The position numbers and the translations under genes are program-made. The notes below the pieces were generated by a model. It did no database searches. It had not been told where the DNA came from and worked only from the letters and a program-made list of their open reading frames with translations. Positions 27,723 through 36,492 of a stretch of 64,000 nt of DNA are shown here, piece after piece. The stretch covers positions 487,124-551,123 of the forward strand of contig NZ_DDHJ01000018.1 in NCBI RefSeq assembly GCF_002338065.1, in the 5' to 3' direction. The stretch is from Pseudomonas sp. UBA1879. Its GTDB lineage: Bacteria > Pseudomonadota > Gammaproteobacteria > Pseudomonadales > Pseudomonadaceae. Each line of letters opens with the position of its first letter. The stretch's first letter is position 1.

Positions 27723-28511
27723 ATGAACACTCATGCTGTATACGCTGACCCCGTCGGCAAGCGCACCTGGCCGCAATACCTGGGCTGGGGCATGTTCTTC
27801 GCGATGATGGCCTGGGCCTGGCACGGCGCCGAGATGAACCCGCTGGCGCTGGTCCGCGACTCCGGCAACATGGCGACCTTCGCCGCCGACTTCTTCCCCC
27901 CTGATTTCCATGAGTGGCGCGCCTACCTGCAAGAGATGATCGTCACCGTGCACATCGCCTTGTGGGGCACGTTGCTGGCGATCGTCTGCTCGGTGCCGCT
28001 GGGCGTGCTGTGCGCCGACAACATCACCCCGTGGTGGATTCACCAGCCGTTGCGTCGGGTCATGGATGCCTTCCGCTCCATCAATGAAATGGTCTTTGCG
28101 ATGCTGTTCGTGGTCGCGGTGGGTCTCGGGCCGTTCGCCGGTGTTCTGGCGCTGTGGATCAGCACCACGGGTGTTCTCGCCAAGCTGTTCGCCGAGGCCG
28201 TGGAAGCCATCGATCCCGGGCCGGTGGAAGGGGTGCGCGCCACCGGTGCCAGCGCCTTGCAGGAAGTGATCTTCGGGGTCATCCCGCAAGTCATGCCGCT
28301 GTGGATCTCCTACGCCTTGTACCGCTTCGAATCCAACGTGCGCTCGGCGACGGTGGTGGGCATGGTCGGCGCCGGCGGCATCGGCGTGATCCTCTGGGAA
28401 AACATCCGCGCCTTCCAGTTCACCCAGACCTGCTCGGTGCTGCTGGTGATCATCGTGGTGGTCAGCGTCATCGACATCTTCTCCCAGCGCCTGCGCAAGC
28501 AGTTCATCTAA
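27723..28511 (+). CDS. phnE: Phosphonate ABC transporter permease
   Basis: A 262-residue integral membrane protein with about six membrane segments and the EAA coupling loop [20 protein letters not shown], matching PhnE. It forms the channel that couples to PhnC. A 78-bp gap separates it from phnD. The start is the ATG at 27723, shortly after a CTGTC sequence, and no alternative start agrees better with the family. Confidence 0.94.
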   Translation: MNTHAVYADPVGKRTWPQYLGWGMFFAMMAWAWHGAEMNPLALVRDSGNMATFAADFFPPDFHEWRAYLQEMIVTVHIALWGTLLAIVCSVPLGVLCADNITPWWIHQPLRRVMDAFRSINEMVFAMLFVVAVGLGPFAGVLALWISTTGVLAKLFAEAVEAIDPGPVEGVRATGASALQEVIFGVIPQVMPLWISYALYRFESNVRSATVVGMVGAGGIGVILWENIRAFQFTQTCSVLLVIIVVVSVIDIFSQRLRKQFI

Positions 28512-28550
28512 CGATCACGACAGGAGAGGGTGCGAACCCTTTTTTTAGCC

Positions 28551-29255
28551 ATGCACTTGTCTAGACAATCAGCGCCCGTCTACAGAGCACTCGCCGACAC
28601 CCTGCGTCACGAGTTGAACCACTACATCGCGGGGGAATTCCTGCCTGCCGAAACCCAACTGGCCGCGCGTTTCGACGTCAATCGCCACACCGTGCGTCGC
28701 GCCATCGATGAACTGGTGCGCGAAGGCAGTCTGTTGCGCCGCCAGGGCAAAGGCACTCAGGTGCTGGGCCGACCGCTGGTGTACCCGGTGGCCGCCGAGA
28801 GCGCCTACAGCCAGTCGTTGTCGGCCCTGGGTCACGGCGTCGAGGCGGTGCTGTTGCAGCGCCGTCACTGCGTCGCCACCCGCGAAGAGGCCGAACACCT
28901 GGGCCTCGAAGAACACGCGCCGCTGATCGAACTGCAAACCCTGCGCCGTCTCGACGGCCAGCCGGTGAGCCTGATCCGCCACCGCTACTGCGCCAGCCGC
29001 GCCGCGCTGGTGGCCGATTACAAGAGCGGCTCGGTGCGCCAGCACCTCGCATCCCGCGAGCTGCCGTTGACCCGCACGTTCAGCCTGATCGGCGCCCGGC
29101 TGCCCAGCCGCGAAGAGGCGAGCGTGCTGCTGATGCCGCGTCATTTGCCCGCGCTGACCGTGCTCACCCTTTCCCGCGATGCCGACGGACACCCGGTGGA
29201 GATTGCCCATTCCACCAGCCGCTCCGACCGCTTCCAGTATCAGATCGTCACCTGA
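28551..29255 (+). CDS. phnF: HutC-type GntR regulator of phosphonate metabolism
   Basis: A 234-residue regulator with an N-terminal GntR winged helix (YRALADTLRHELNHYIAGE, LAARFDVNRHTVRRAIDELV and RRQGKGTQVL) and a C-terminal UTRA effector domain. It probably represses the phn genes until a phosphonate-derived or phosphate signal appears. The ATG at 28551 is chosen because it yields MHLS, as in E. coli PhnF; a GTG at 28530 follows AGGAG more closely and is the alternative. A perfect palindrome lies in codons 3-6 (28557-28568), suggesting autoregulation. Confidence 0.9.
   Translation: MHLSRQSAPVYRALADTLRHELNHYIAGEFLPAETQLAARFDVNRHTVRRAIDELVREGSLLRRQGKGTQVLGRPLVYPVAAESAYSQSLSALGHGVEAVLLQRRHCVATREEAEHLGLEEHAPLIELQTLRRLDGQPVSLIRHRYCASRAALVADYKSGSVRQHLASRELPLTRTFSLIGARLPSREEASVLLMPRHLPALTVLTLSRDADGHPVEIAHSTSRSDRFQYQIVT
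28557..28568. promoter_or_regulatory. Perfect palindrome inside phnF, candidate PhnF operator
   Basis: TTGTCTAGACAA is a perfect 12-bp palindrome and contains GT-C-TA-G-AC, an exact fit to the HutC-subfamily consensus GT-N-TA-N-AC. A near-copy lies upstream of phnC (25508). Its position within the first codons of phnF, downstream of the phnCDE genes, is unusual and suits a roadblock or an internal promoter. Confidence 0.5.
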
Positions 29256-29269
29256 TGGAGATGCCCTCG

Positions 29270-29737
29270 ATGACTGCTTCATCCGCTTTCACCACGCCGC
29301 CCGAACACGCCGCGCGTCAGCATTGGATCGGCGTGTTGTCCCGCACGCAACGCAAGGATTTGCAGCCTCACGAAGACGCCCTGCGCGACGTCGAGTATCA
29401 GCTGATCCGCGCCCCTGAAATCGGCATGACCCTGGTCCGTGGCCGCATGGGCGGCAGCGGGGCGGCGTTCAACCTCGGTGAAATGACCGTGACCCGTTGC
29501 GTGGTGCGCCTCGGCGACGGTCGCACCGGTTACAGCTACCTGGTGGGTCGCGACAAGGCCCACGCCGAACTCGCCGCGCTGGCCGACGCCCATTTGCAAG
29601 GCGCGCAACAGGCCCACTGGCTGCGTGAATTGATCGAACCGCTGGCCAAGGCCCACGCCGAACGCCAGTCCCAACACCACGCCGACACCGCCGCGACCAA
29701 GGTGGATTTCTTCACGCTGGTTCGAGGAGAAAACTGA
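29270..29737 (+). CDS. phnG: C-P lyase core subunit PhnG
   Basis: A 155-residue PhnG protein: ARQHWIGVLSRTQRKDL at the N-terminus, LVRGRMGGSGAAFNLGEMTVTR in the middle (interrupted here only for length) and VDFFTLVRGEN at the end are all family features. With PhnH, PhnI and PhnJ it forms the core complex that attaches phosphonate to ribose 1-triphosphate and cleaves the C-P bond. The ATG at 29270 has GGAG nine bases upstream; the ATG at 29255, overlapping the phnF stop, would add five residues. Confidence 0.93.
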   Translation: MTASSAFTTPPEHAARQHWIGVLSRTQRKDLQPHEDALRDVEYQLIRAPEIGMTLVRGRMGGSGAAFNLGEMTVTRCVVRLGDGRTGYSYLVGRDKAHAELAALADAHLQGAQQAHWLRELIEPLAKAHAERQSQHHADTAATKVDFFTLVRGEN

Positions 29738-30354
29738 TGAACACGACGCTCGCCACCGCTTCGCTTTTACAGCCAGCTTTCGCCGACCCGGTGCTGGACG
29801 CCCAACGCAGTTTCCGCGCCGCCCTCAAGGCCCTCGCCGGACCGGGCGTGGCCCAGAGCCTGTCCTCGGCGCAGATCCCGCCGCACCTCGAAGGCCTGGC
29901 TTCTGCCAGTCACGCCCTGTGCCTCGCCTTGTTGGACGTCGACACGCCGCTATGGCTCGCGCCTAAGTTCGACACCCAGGCCATTCGCGCCAACCTGACC
30001 TTTCACTGCGGCTGCCCCATCGTCAGCGACCGGCAGAACGCGCGCTTCGCCCTGCTCGACGACAGCCAGCTCCACGACTTGAGCGGCTTCGACCTGGGCA
30101 ACGATCGCTACCCCGATCAGTCCTGCACGCTCCTGGTCCAGTTGCCGAGCCTGCAAGGCGGTCGCCAGTTGGCGTGGCAAGGCCCAGGCATCGAAAGCAA
30201 GAACCACGTCAGCCTGCCGTTGCAGGACGCCTTCTGGGCCGAGCGCAGCGCACGCAACGATTTTCCCCGTGGCATTGACGTGTTCTTTGTTGCGGGCAGC
30301 GAGCTGATGGGGCTGCCACGCAGCACCCACGTCCTGTCGAATGGAGGTGTCTGA
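29737..30354 (+). CDS. phnH: C-P lyase core subunit PhnH
   Basis: A 205-residue PhnH protein, starting with FADPVLDAQRSFRAALKAL and containing LLDVDTPLWLAP and FHCGCPI. PhnH is a structural component of the PhnGHIJ core and is needed with PhnG and PhnL for assisting PhnI. The start overlaps the phnG stop by one base and its end overlaps the phnI start by one base, so expression is tightly coupled. Confidence 0.94.
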   Translation: MNTTLATASLLQPAFADPVLDAQRSFRAALKALAGPGVAQSLSSAQIPPHLEGLASASHALCLALLDVDTPLWLAPKFDTQAIRANLTFHCGCPIVSDRQNARFALLDDSQLHDLSGFDLGNDRYPDQSCTLLVQLPSLQGGRQLAWQGPGIESKNHVSLPLQDAFWAERSARNDFPRGIDVFFVAGSELMGLPRSTHVLSNGGV

Positions 30355-31427
30355 TGTACGTTGCCGTGAAGGGTGGCGAACAGGCCATCGACAACGCTCA
30401 CGCGCTGCTGGCGAAAAAACGCCGGGGTGATACTGGCGTCGCAGAGTTGGGCGTCGAGCAGATTCGTCAGCAATTGCCCCTGGCCGTCGCGCGGGTGATG
30501 ACCGAAGGTTCGCTGTACGACACCGAACTCGCCGCGCTGGCGATCAAACAGGCGGCGGGCGACCTGGTGGAAGCGATCTTCCTGCTGCGCGCCTACCGCA
30601 CCACGCTGCCGCGCTTCGCCGCCAGCCTGCCCATCGACACGTCGGCGATGCAGATCAGCCGTCGACTGTCGGCAACCTTCAAAGACGTACCCGGCGGCCA
30701 ATTGCTCGGCCCGACGTTCGACTACACCCATCGCCTGCTGGATTTCACCCTGTTGGCCGAGGGCGAGTTTCCCGGTCCGCAAACTCGTCCTGACGCCACC
30801 CTCGAAGCCTGTCCTCGAGTCTCGGGTCTGCTGGCGAAAGAAGGCTTGATCAAGGACGAACCGGACACCGGCGCACCGATCGCCGACATCACCCGCGAGC
30901 CGCTGGAATACCCGGCCAGCCGCGCCGAGCGCTTGCAAGCACTGGCCCGGGGTGACGAGGGCTTCCTGTTGGCACTGGGCTATTCGACCCAGCGCGGCTA
31001 TGGCCGCAATCACCCGTTCGCCGGGGAAATTCGCGTCGGTGAAGTCGAGGTCTGGATCGAGCCGGAAGAGCTGGGTTTCCCGATTGCCATCGGCGCCATC
31101 GAAGTCACTGAATGCGAGATGGTCAACCAGTTCGTCGGCTCGTCCACCGAGCTGCCGCAGTTTACCCGCGGCTATGGCCTGACCTTCGGCCACGCCGAGC
31201 GCAAGGCGATGGGCATGGCGCTGGTAGACCGCTCGCTGCGCGCGGGTGAATACGCCGAAGAAATCGTCTCCCCCGCACAGCAGGAAGAATTTGTCCTCGC
31301 CCACTGCGACAACGTCGAAGCCTCGGGCTTCGTCTCGCACCTGAAACTGCCGCACTACGTGGACTTCCAGGCCGAACTGGAGCTGATCCGCAAACTGCGC
31401 ACGCCTTCCAAGGAGTCGGCCCAATGA
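30354..31427 (+). CDS. phnI: C-P lyase core subunit PhnI (nucleosidase-type)
   Basis: A 357-residue PhnI protein beginning MYVAVKGGEQAIDNAHALL, with TEGSLYDTELAALAIKQAAGD interrupted here for length. It displaces adenine from ATP with the phosphonate to give an alpha-D-ribose-1-phosphonate-5-triphosphate. HxHxx-type residues are not obvious in the reading and were not needed for the call. Translationally coupled to phnH and phnJ (ATGA overlap at 31424). Confidence 0.95.
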   Translation: MYVAVKGGEQAIDNAHALLAKKRRGDTGVAELGVEQIRQQLPLAVARVMTEGSLYDTELAALAIKQAAGDLVEAIFLLRAYRTTLPRFAASLPIDTSAMQISRRLSATFKDVPGGQLLGPTFDYTHRLLDFTLLAEGEFPGPQTRPDATLEACPRVSGLLAKEGLIKDEPDTGAPIADITREPLEYPASRAERLQALARGDEGFLLALGYSTQRGYGRNHPFAGEIRVGEVEVWIEPEELGFPIAIGAIEVTECEMVNQFVGSSTELPQFTRGYGLTFGHAERKAMGMALVDRSLRAGEYAEEIVSPAQQEEFVLAHCDNVEASGFVSHLKLPHYVDFQAELELIRKLRTPSKESAQ

Positions 31428-32311
31428 ACGCCGCCACTGACCCTCGACAGCAGCCCCGTCCTCCGCGCGACGAGGCGTACAACTTCGCCTACCTGGACGA
31501 ACAGACCAAACGCATGATCCGTCGCGGCCTGCTCAAGGCCGTGGCGATTCCCGGTTACCAGGTGCCGTTCGGTGGCCGTGAGATGCCGTTGCCTTATGGC
31601 TGGGGCACCGGCGGGATGCAGCTGACGGCGGCAATTCTCGGCGCCGAAGACGTGCTCAAGGTCATCGACCAGGGCGCCGACGACACCACCAACGCCGTGT
31701 CGATTCGCCGTTTCTTCGCCCGCACCGCTGGCGTCGAGACCACCGAACGCACGCCCGACGCGACGATCATTCAGACTCGTCACCGCATCCCTGAAACGCC
31801 GCTGCACGCCGATCAGATCATGGTCTATCAGGTGCCGATTCCCGAGCCGTTGCGCTTCATCGAACCCTCGGAAACCGAGACCCGAACCATGCACGCACTC
31901 AACGATTATGGCGTCATGCACGTCAAGCTCTACGAAGACATCGCCACCTTCGGCCACATCGCCACGGCGTATGCCTACCCGGTGACGGTGGACGAGCGCT
32001 ACGTCATGGACCCGTCGCCGATCCCGAAATTCGATAACCCGAAACTCGACATGAGTCCGGCGCTGATGCTGTTCGGCGCCGGTCGCGAGAAGCGTCTGTA
32101 CGCCATTCCGCCCTACACCCGCGTCACCAGCCTGGACTTTGATGATCACCCCTTTGAAGTGCAGAAATGGGCGCACAACTGCGCCATCTGCGGCAGCCAC
32201 GACTCGTTCCTCGACGAGCTGATTCTCGACGACCAGGGCACCCAGAGTTTTGTCTGTTCGGACACCGATTACTGCGCGCAACGGGTCAACGAGGGGAGGG
32301 CAACACCATGA
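31424..32311 (+). CDS. phnJ: C-P lyase catalytic subunit, radical SAM enzyme
   Basis: A 295-residue PhnJ. The hallmark CX2CX21CX5C is exact: Cys253 and Cys256 (NCAICGSH), Cys278 (SFVCSD) and Cys284 (DYCAQ). In E. coli the first three hold a 4Fe-4S cluster and the last forms the thiyl radical that attacks the phosphonate. It splits 5-phosphoribosyl-1-phosphonate into an alkane and a 1,2-cyclic phosphate. All ligands are present, so the lyase should be functional. Confidence 0.97.
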   Translation: MNAATDPRQQPRPPRDEAYNFAYLDEQTKRMIRRGLLKAVAIPGYQVPFGGREMPLPYGWGTGGMQLTAAILGAEDVLKVIDQGADDTTNAVSIRRFFARTAGVETTERTPDATIIQTRHRIPETPLHADQIMVYQVPIPEPLRFIEPSETETRTMHALNDYGVMHVKLYEDIATFGHIATAYAYPVTVDERYVMDPSPIPKFDNPKLDMSPALMLFGAGREKRLYAIPPYTRVTSLDFDDHPFEVQKWAHNCAICGSHDSFLDELILDDQGTQSFVCSDTDYCAQRVNEGRATP

Positions 32312-33123
32312 TCGCGGCCAGACACCTGCAACCGGAGGCGATCGCTGATCGCACCCGCCCGCTGCTCAAGGTCAACGGCCTGAGCAAACTGTACGGCCCG
32401 GAGAAGGGCTGTCAGGACGTCAACTTCGAGCTGCACCCCGGGGAAGTGCTGGGCATCGTCGGCGAGTCCGGTTCGGGCAAGTCGACGCTCTTGTCGCTGC
32501 TCAGTGGCCGCTGCCCGCCCGACAGCGGTGTCATCGATTACCGCGACACGCAAGGTCAATGGCTGGACCTCTATAGCGCCAGCGAAGCCCAGCGCCGGAC
32601 CTTGCTGCGCACCGAATGGGGTTTTGTCGAACAGAACCCCCGCGACGGCCTGCGCATGGCAGTTTCGGCGGGCGCCAACATCGGCGAACGCTTGATGGCT
32701 CAGGGCGTGCGCAATTATCAGCAACTGCGGGCGGCAGGATTGGACTGGCTGAATCAGGTCGAGATCGACCCGGCGCGCATCGACGACCTGCCGCGGACCT
32801 TTTCCGGCGGCATGCAGCAGCGTTTGCAGATCGCCCGCAATCTCGTGTCCGGCCCGCGCCTGGTGTTCATGGACGAGCCCACCGGCGGCCTCGATGTGTC
32901 GGTGCAGGCGCGCTTGCTCGACCTGATGCGCGGCCTTGTCCGTGAGCTGGACCTGGCGGTGGTCATCGTCACTCACGACCTCGCCGTGGCCCGGCTGCTG
33001 GCCGATCGGCTGATGGTGATGCGCCGTTCCCGCGTCGTTGAAACCGGGCTGACCGATCAGATCCTCGACGACCCGCAACACCCGTACTCGCAGCTGCTGG
33101 TTTCTTCTGTGCTGCAACCTTGA
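32308..33123 (+). CDS. phnK: ABC-type ATPase associated with the C-P lyase core
   Basis: A 271-residue non-transporter ABC ATPase. Walker A GESGSGKST, signature FSGGMQQRLQIARNL, Walker B VFMDEPTGGLDV and VIVTHDLAVARLLAD are complete. In E. coli PhnK binds the PhnJ face of the core complex with PhnL. The ATG overlaps the phnJ stop (ATGA at 32308) and follows GAGGGGAGGG, whereas the longer open frame upstream is only phnJ read in another frame. Confidence 0.95.
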   Translation: MIAARHLQPEAIADRTRPLLKVNGLSKLYGPEKGCQDVNFELHPGEVLGIVGESGSGKSTLLSLLSGRCPPDSGVIDYRDTQGQWLDLYSASEAQRRTLLRTEWGFVEQNPRDGLRMAVSAGANIGERLMAQGVRNYQQLRAAGLDWLNQVEIDPARIDDLPRTFSGGMQQRLQIARNLVSGPRLVFMDEPTGGLDVSVQARLLDLMRGLVRELDLAVVIVTHDLAVARLLADRLMVMRRSRVVETGLTDQILDDPQHPYSQLLVSSVLQP

Positions 33124-33145
33124 TCGGACTTTTGGAGTGGCTTGA

Positions 33146-33877
33146 ATGAACACGCTGATCGAGGTCCAGGACCTCTCGAAAACCTTCACCCTGCATCAGC
33201 AGAACGGGGTGGTGCTCAATGTGCTGCGCGGCCTGAATTTTTCGGTGCGCGGCGGCGAATGCCTGGTGTTGCATGGTCATTCCGGCGCGGGCAAAAGCAC
33301 CTTGCTGCGCACGCTGTACGGCAACTACCTGCCTGCAGGCGGCAGCATTCGGGTGATGCACCAGCGCCAGTGGCTGGAACTGGTGGGTGCGAAACCCCGC
33401 GACGTGCTTGAGGTGAGGCAGCAGACACTCGGCTACGTCAGCCAGTTTCTGCGCGTGATCCCCCGTGTCTCGACCCTGGACGTGGTCATGGAGCCGGCGC
33501 TGGCCCGTGGCTGGAACCGCGAGGCAGCCAAGGCCCGCGCCGAACTGTTGCTGGCCCGCCTGAACATTCCGCAACGGCTGTGGCAACTGGCGCCGGGGAC
33601 TTTTTCCGGCGGCGAGCAACAGCGGGTCAACATCGCGCGGGGCTTCATGGTGCCGTGGCCGGTGATGCTGCTCGACGAGCCCACCGCGTCGCTGGACGAC
33701 AGCAACCGCGCGGTGGTGCTGGAGCTCATCAATGAAGCCAAGCACGCCGGTGCTGCATTGATCGGCATCTTCCACGACCGTCTGGCCCGCGAGGCAGTGG
33801 CCGACCGAGTGCTGGACATGACCCCGCAAGAGTTGCCCGACACACACCTGACCGCCAAGGAGTTGCAGCAATGCTGA
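33146..33877 (+). CDS. phnL: ABC-type ATPase associated with the C-P lyase core
   Basis: A 243-residue ABC ATPase with Walker [10 protein letters not shown], signature [15 protein letters not shown] and Walker [13 protein letters not shown]. It stacks on PhnK in the C-P lyase assembly and helps the first ATP-coupling reaction. It lies 22 bp after phnK and overlaps phnM by seven bases. Confidence 0.95.
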   Translation: MNTLIEVQDLSKTFTLHQQNGVVLNVLRGLNFSVRGGECLVLHGHSGAGKSTLLRTLYGNYLPAGGSIRVMHQRQWLELVGAKPRDVLEVRQQTLGYVSQFLRVIPRVSTLDVVMEPALARGWNREAAKARAELLLARLNIPQRLWQLAPGTFSGGEQQRVNIARGFMVPWPVMLLDEPTASLDDSNRAVVLELINEAKHAGAALIGIFHDRLAREAVADRVLDMTPQELPDTHLTAKELQQC

Positions 33878-35034
33878 ACGAACAGATCCTGACCAACGCC
33901 CGCATCGTCACCGCCGATCAGGTGTTCACCGGCACCGTCGTCCTGCGTGACGGGCTCATCAGTGACGTGCAGACCGGCGTGAGCGCTGTGCCGCAGGCGC
34001 GGAATCTGGACGGCGATTACCTGCTGCCGGGCCTCGTCGAACTGCACACCGACAACCTGGAAAAACACCTCAGCCCGCGCCCCGGCGTGGACTGGCCGTC
34101 GGCCTCGGCGGTGATGAGTCACGACGCGCAGATCATCGCGGCGGGCATCACCACGGTGTTCGACGCGCTGTCCATCGGTGACGTCAACCCCAAAGGCAAG
34201 CGCATGCAGCAACTGCCAGGGATGGTCGAGGCCATCGCCAAGGCCAATGCCGCGGACATGACCCGCGCCGAACACCGCTTGCACTTGCGCTGCGAAGTCT
34301 GCCACCCGGACACCCTCAGCGTGTTTCGCGACTTGGTGGAGCAGCCGCTGGTGCAGCTGGTCTCGACCATGGACCATTCGCCGGGTCAGCGTCAGTTCGC
34401 CCTTGAATCCAAGTACCGTGAGTACTACATGGGTAAATACCACCTGAACAGCGAACAGATGGACGAATTCATCGTCGAGCAGGTCGCCAACTCGAAGATT
34501 TACAGCGACCGCTATCGCAAGGCCATCGTCGACATTTGCCTGGCGCGGGGCCTGTCGGTGGCCAGTCACGATGACGCAACGGTCGAGCATGTCGAGGAAT
34601 CGGCGGGCTACGGGATGACCATCGCCGAGTTCCCGACCACCCTGGAAGCGGCGCAGGCCTGTCGGCGCCTGGACATGAACGTGTTGATGGGCGCGCCGAA
34701 CATCGTCCGGGGCGGCTCGCACTCCGGCAACATCGCGGCGGCGACCCTTGCCAAAGAAGGGCTACTGGATATTCTCTCCAGCGATTACTATCCGGCGAGT
34801 CTGTTGCAGGCCGCGTTCACCCTCGGCGCGCAACTGGACGAAGATCAGCCGGAGATCGGTACGGGGCTGGCCAAAGCCGTCACCACCGTGAGCCTGGCGC
34901 CCGCCCGTTCGGCAGGGTTGCGGGACCGTGGCGAGATCCGCGTCGGCCTGCGCGCCGATCTGATTCACGCCCGTGCCGTGGGCAACCTGCCAGTGATCCA
35001 GCAGGTCTGGCGACAAGCGAAGAGGGTTTTCTGA
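33871..35034 (+). CDS. phnM: Ribose 1-methylphosphonate 5-triphosphate diphosphohydrolase
   Basis: A 387-residue amidohydrolase-fold protein. [20 protein letters not shown] gives the first metal-binding part, [10 protein letters not shown] the next, and [13 protein letters not shown] the third, all typical of PhnM. It removes pyrophosphate from the ribose phosphonate triphosphate before PhnJ acts. It overlaps phnL at its start and phnN at its end. Confidence 0.95.
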   Translation: MLNEQILTNARIVTADQVFTGTVVLRDGLISDVQTGVSAVPQARNLDGDYLLPGLVELHTDNLEKHLSPRPGVDWPSASAVMSHDAQIIAAGITTVFDALSIGDVNPKGKRMQQLPGMVEAIAKANAADMTRAEHRLHLRCEVCHPDTLSVFRDLVEQPLVQLVSTMDHSPGQRQFALESKYREYYMGKYHLNSEQMDEFIVEQVANSKIYSDRYRKAIVDICLARGLSVASHDDATVEHVEESAGYGMTIAEFPTTLEAAQACRRLDMNVLMGAPNIVRGGSHSGNIAAATLAKEGLLDILSSDYYPASLLQAAFTLGAQLDEDQPEIGTGLAKAVTTVSLAPARSAGLRDRGEIRVGLRADLIHARAVGNLPVIQQVWRQAKRVF

Positions 35035-35615
35035 TGGCAGGCAGGTTGATCTATCTCATCGGACCGTCCGGTTCGGGCAAGGACAGCCTGCTCGAGGCTG
35101 CACGCGAACCGTTGGCCGCGCGCGGCTGCCGGATCGTGCGCCGGGTCATCACCCGTTCGGCGGAAGCCAAGGGCGAGGCGGCGCAGGCCGTCAGCGTCGA
35201 GCAATTCGCTGACATGCAGCGCCAAGGCGCGTTTGCCCTGAGCTGGTCCGCCAATGGTCTGCATTACGGGATTCCGAACGAGATCGATCAATGGCTCGCT
35301 GACGGCCACGACGTGCTGATCAACGGCTCGCGGGGGCATCTGCTTCAGGCTCGGGAACGTTATCCGGACCTGCTGGTGGTGTTGCTGAGTGTCGATCAGG
35401 TGGTCCTGCGCGAGCGCTTGCTGGCCCGGGGGCGGGAATCGGTGCAGGAAATCGAGGCCCGGCTGTCGCGCAACGCGCAGTTTGCCGATGGCCTGCTGAG
35501 CGCTACGGGGTCCGCGAGCGGTGCGTCGGTTCTGCTCCTGGACAACTCCGGCGCGCTGGAACAGACCGTCGGCCGCCTGCTGCAACGCCTCGACCGGGAA
35601 CACGCATGCGCCTGA
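35034..35615 (+). CDS. phnN: Ribose 1,5-bisphosphate phosphokinase
   Basis: A 193-residue P-loop kinase with the GMP-kinase fold. LIYLIGPSGSGKDSLLEAAR is the ATP loop and VRRVITRSAEAKGE the following substrate segment. It turns ribose 1,5-bisphosphate into PRPP, the step that returns the ribose to metabolism. Its start overlaps the phnM stop, and its end overlaps phnP by ten bases. No phnO acetyltransferase intervenes, unlike E. coli. Confidence 0.93.
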   Translation: MAGRLIYLIGPSGSGKDSLLEAAREPLAARGCRIVRRVITRSAEAKGEAAQAVSVEQFADMQRQGAFALSWSANGLHYGIPNEIDQWLADGHDVLINGSRGHLLQARERYPDLLVVLLSVDQVVLRERLLARGRESVQEIEARLSRNAQFADGLLSATGSASGASVLLLDNSGALEQTVGRLLQRLDREHACA

Positions 35616-36355
35616 CGTTACTGGGCACCGGCGATGCGCGGCAGGTGCCGGTTTACGGCTGTCAGTGCCCGGCGTGCGAAGCAGCCCATGCCGATTCACG
35701 CCTGCGCCGACGACCCTGTTCGGCGCTGGTCGAACTGGGCAATCAGCGCTGGCTGATCGACAGCGGCTTGCCCGACCTGACCGAACGTTTCCCGCCGCGC
35801 AGCTTCAGCGGCATTCTCCAGACCCACTACCACGCCGATCACGCGCAAGGGCTGCTGCACCTGCGTTGGGGGCAGGGGATGGTGATCCCGGTGCACGGTC
35901 CGGCGGACCCGGAAGGGCTGTCGGACCTGTACAAACACCCCGGCATACTCGATTTCAGCCAACCGTTCGCCGCGTTCGAGTCGCGAACGTTTGGCGCGCT
36001 CCAGGTGACGGCCTTGCCGTTGCTGCATTCCAAGCCGACGCTGGGCTATCTGCTGGAAGGCGGCGGACGGCGGATTGCCTACCTCACCGACACCGTGGGC
36101 TTGCCCGCAGACACCTTGGCCTTGCTGCAACAGCAAGCGCTGGACGTGCTGGTCCTCGACTGCTCGATACCCCCTCAGCCGCAGCCCCCGCGCAATCACA
36201 ATGACCTGAACCTGGCCCTGCAGATCATCGACGCGCTGAAACCGCGCACCGGCGTGTTGACCCACGTGGGGCATACCCTGGATGCGTGGTTGATCGAGCA
36301 CGGCAGTGAGTTGCCCGATCAGGTGATCGTGGCAAGGGACGGGATGCAGGTCTGA
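35606..36355 (+). CDS. phnP: Cyclic ribose phosphate phosphodiesterase
   Basis: A 249-residue metallo-beta-lactamase-fold protein. THYHADHAQG has the HxHxDH metal site, and the N-terminal YGCQCPACEAA has the cysteines that hold a structural zinc in PhnP. It opens the 1,2-cyclic phosphate made by PhnJ to ribose 1,5-bisphosphate for PhnN. Last gene of the phn run; the interval to the next gene has the sigma-54-like promoter. Confidence 0.94.
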   Translation: MRLTLLGTGDARQVPVYGCQCPACEAAHADSRLRRRPCSALVELGNQRWLIDSGLPDLTERFPPRSFSGILQTHYHADHAQGLLHLRWGQGMVIPVHGPADPEGLSDLYKHPGILDFSQPFAAFESRTFGALQVTALPLLHSKPTLGYLLEGGGRRIAYLTDTVGLPADTLALLQQQALDVLVLDCSIPPQPQPPRNHNDLNLALQIIDALKPRTGVLTHVGHTLDAWLIEHGSELPDQVIVARDGMQV

Positions 36356-36439
36356 CCCCTACAGCAGGCCATGGCGACGGAGTGCATGACCATCTGTCGC
36401 CCCCTCGGGTAATACGCGGGCTGGCATTCAACTTTTCCC

Positions 36440-36455
36440 TGGCATAGCCGTTGCA
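36440..36455 (+). promoter_or_regulatory. Sigma-54 (RpoN) -24/-12 promoter before a chemoreceptor gene
   Basis: TGGCATAGCCGTTGCA fits TGGCAC-N5-TTGCA with a single deviation, and the invariant GG (36441-36442) and GC (36453-36454) are ten bases apart as required. Transcription would begin near 36467, about 26 bases before the chemoreceptor ATG. No enhancer-binding protein gene is in the window. Confidence 0.65.
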
Positions 36456-36492
36456 GAAGGATGCAAACCTGCATTTTTTTCGGAGTTAGACC

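Noticed and set aside
36461..36480. Terminator after phnP (ATGCA-AACC-TGCAT then a T run)
   Set aside because: The stem is only five base pairs with a weak A-T end, and it lies downstream of the sigma-54 promoter inside the receptor leader.
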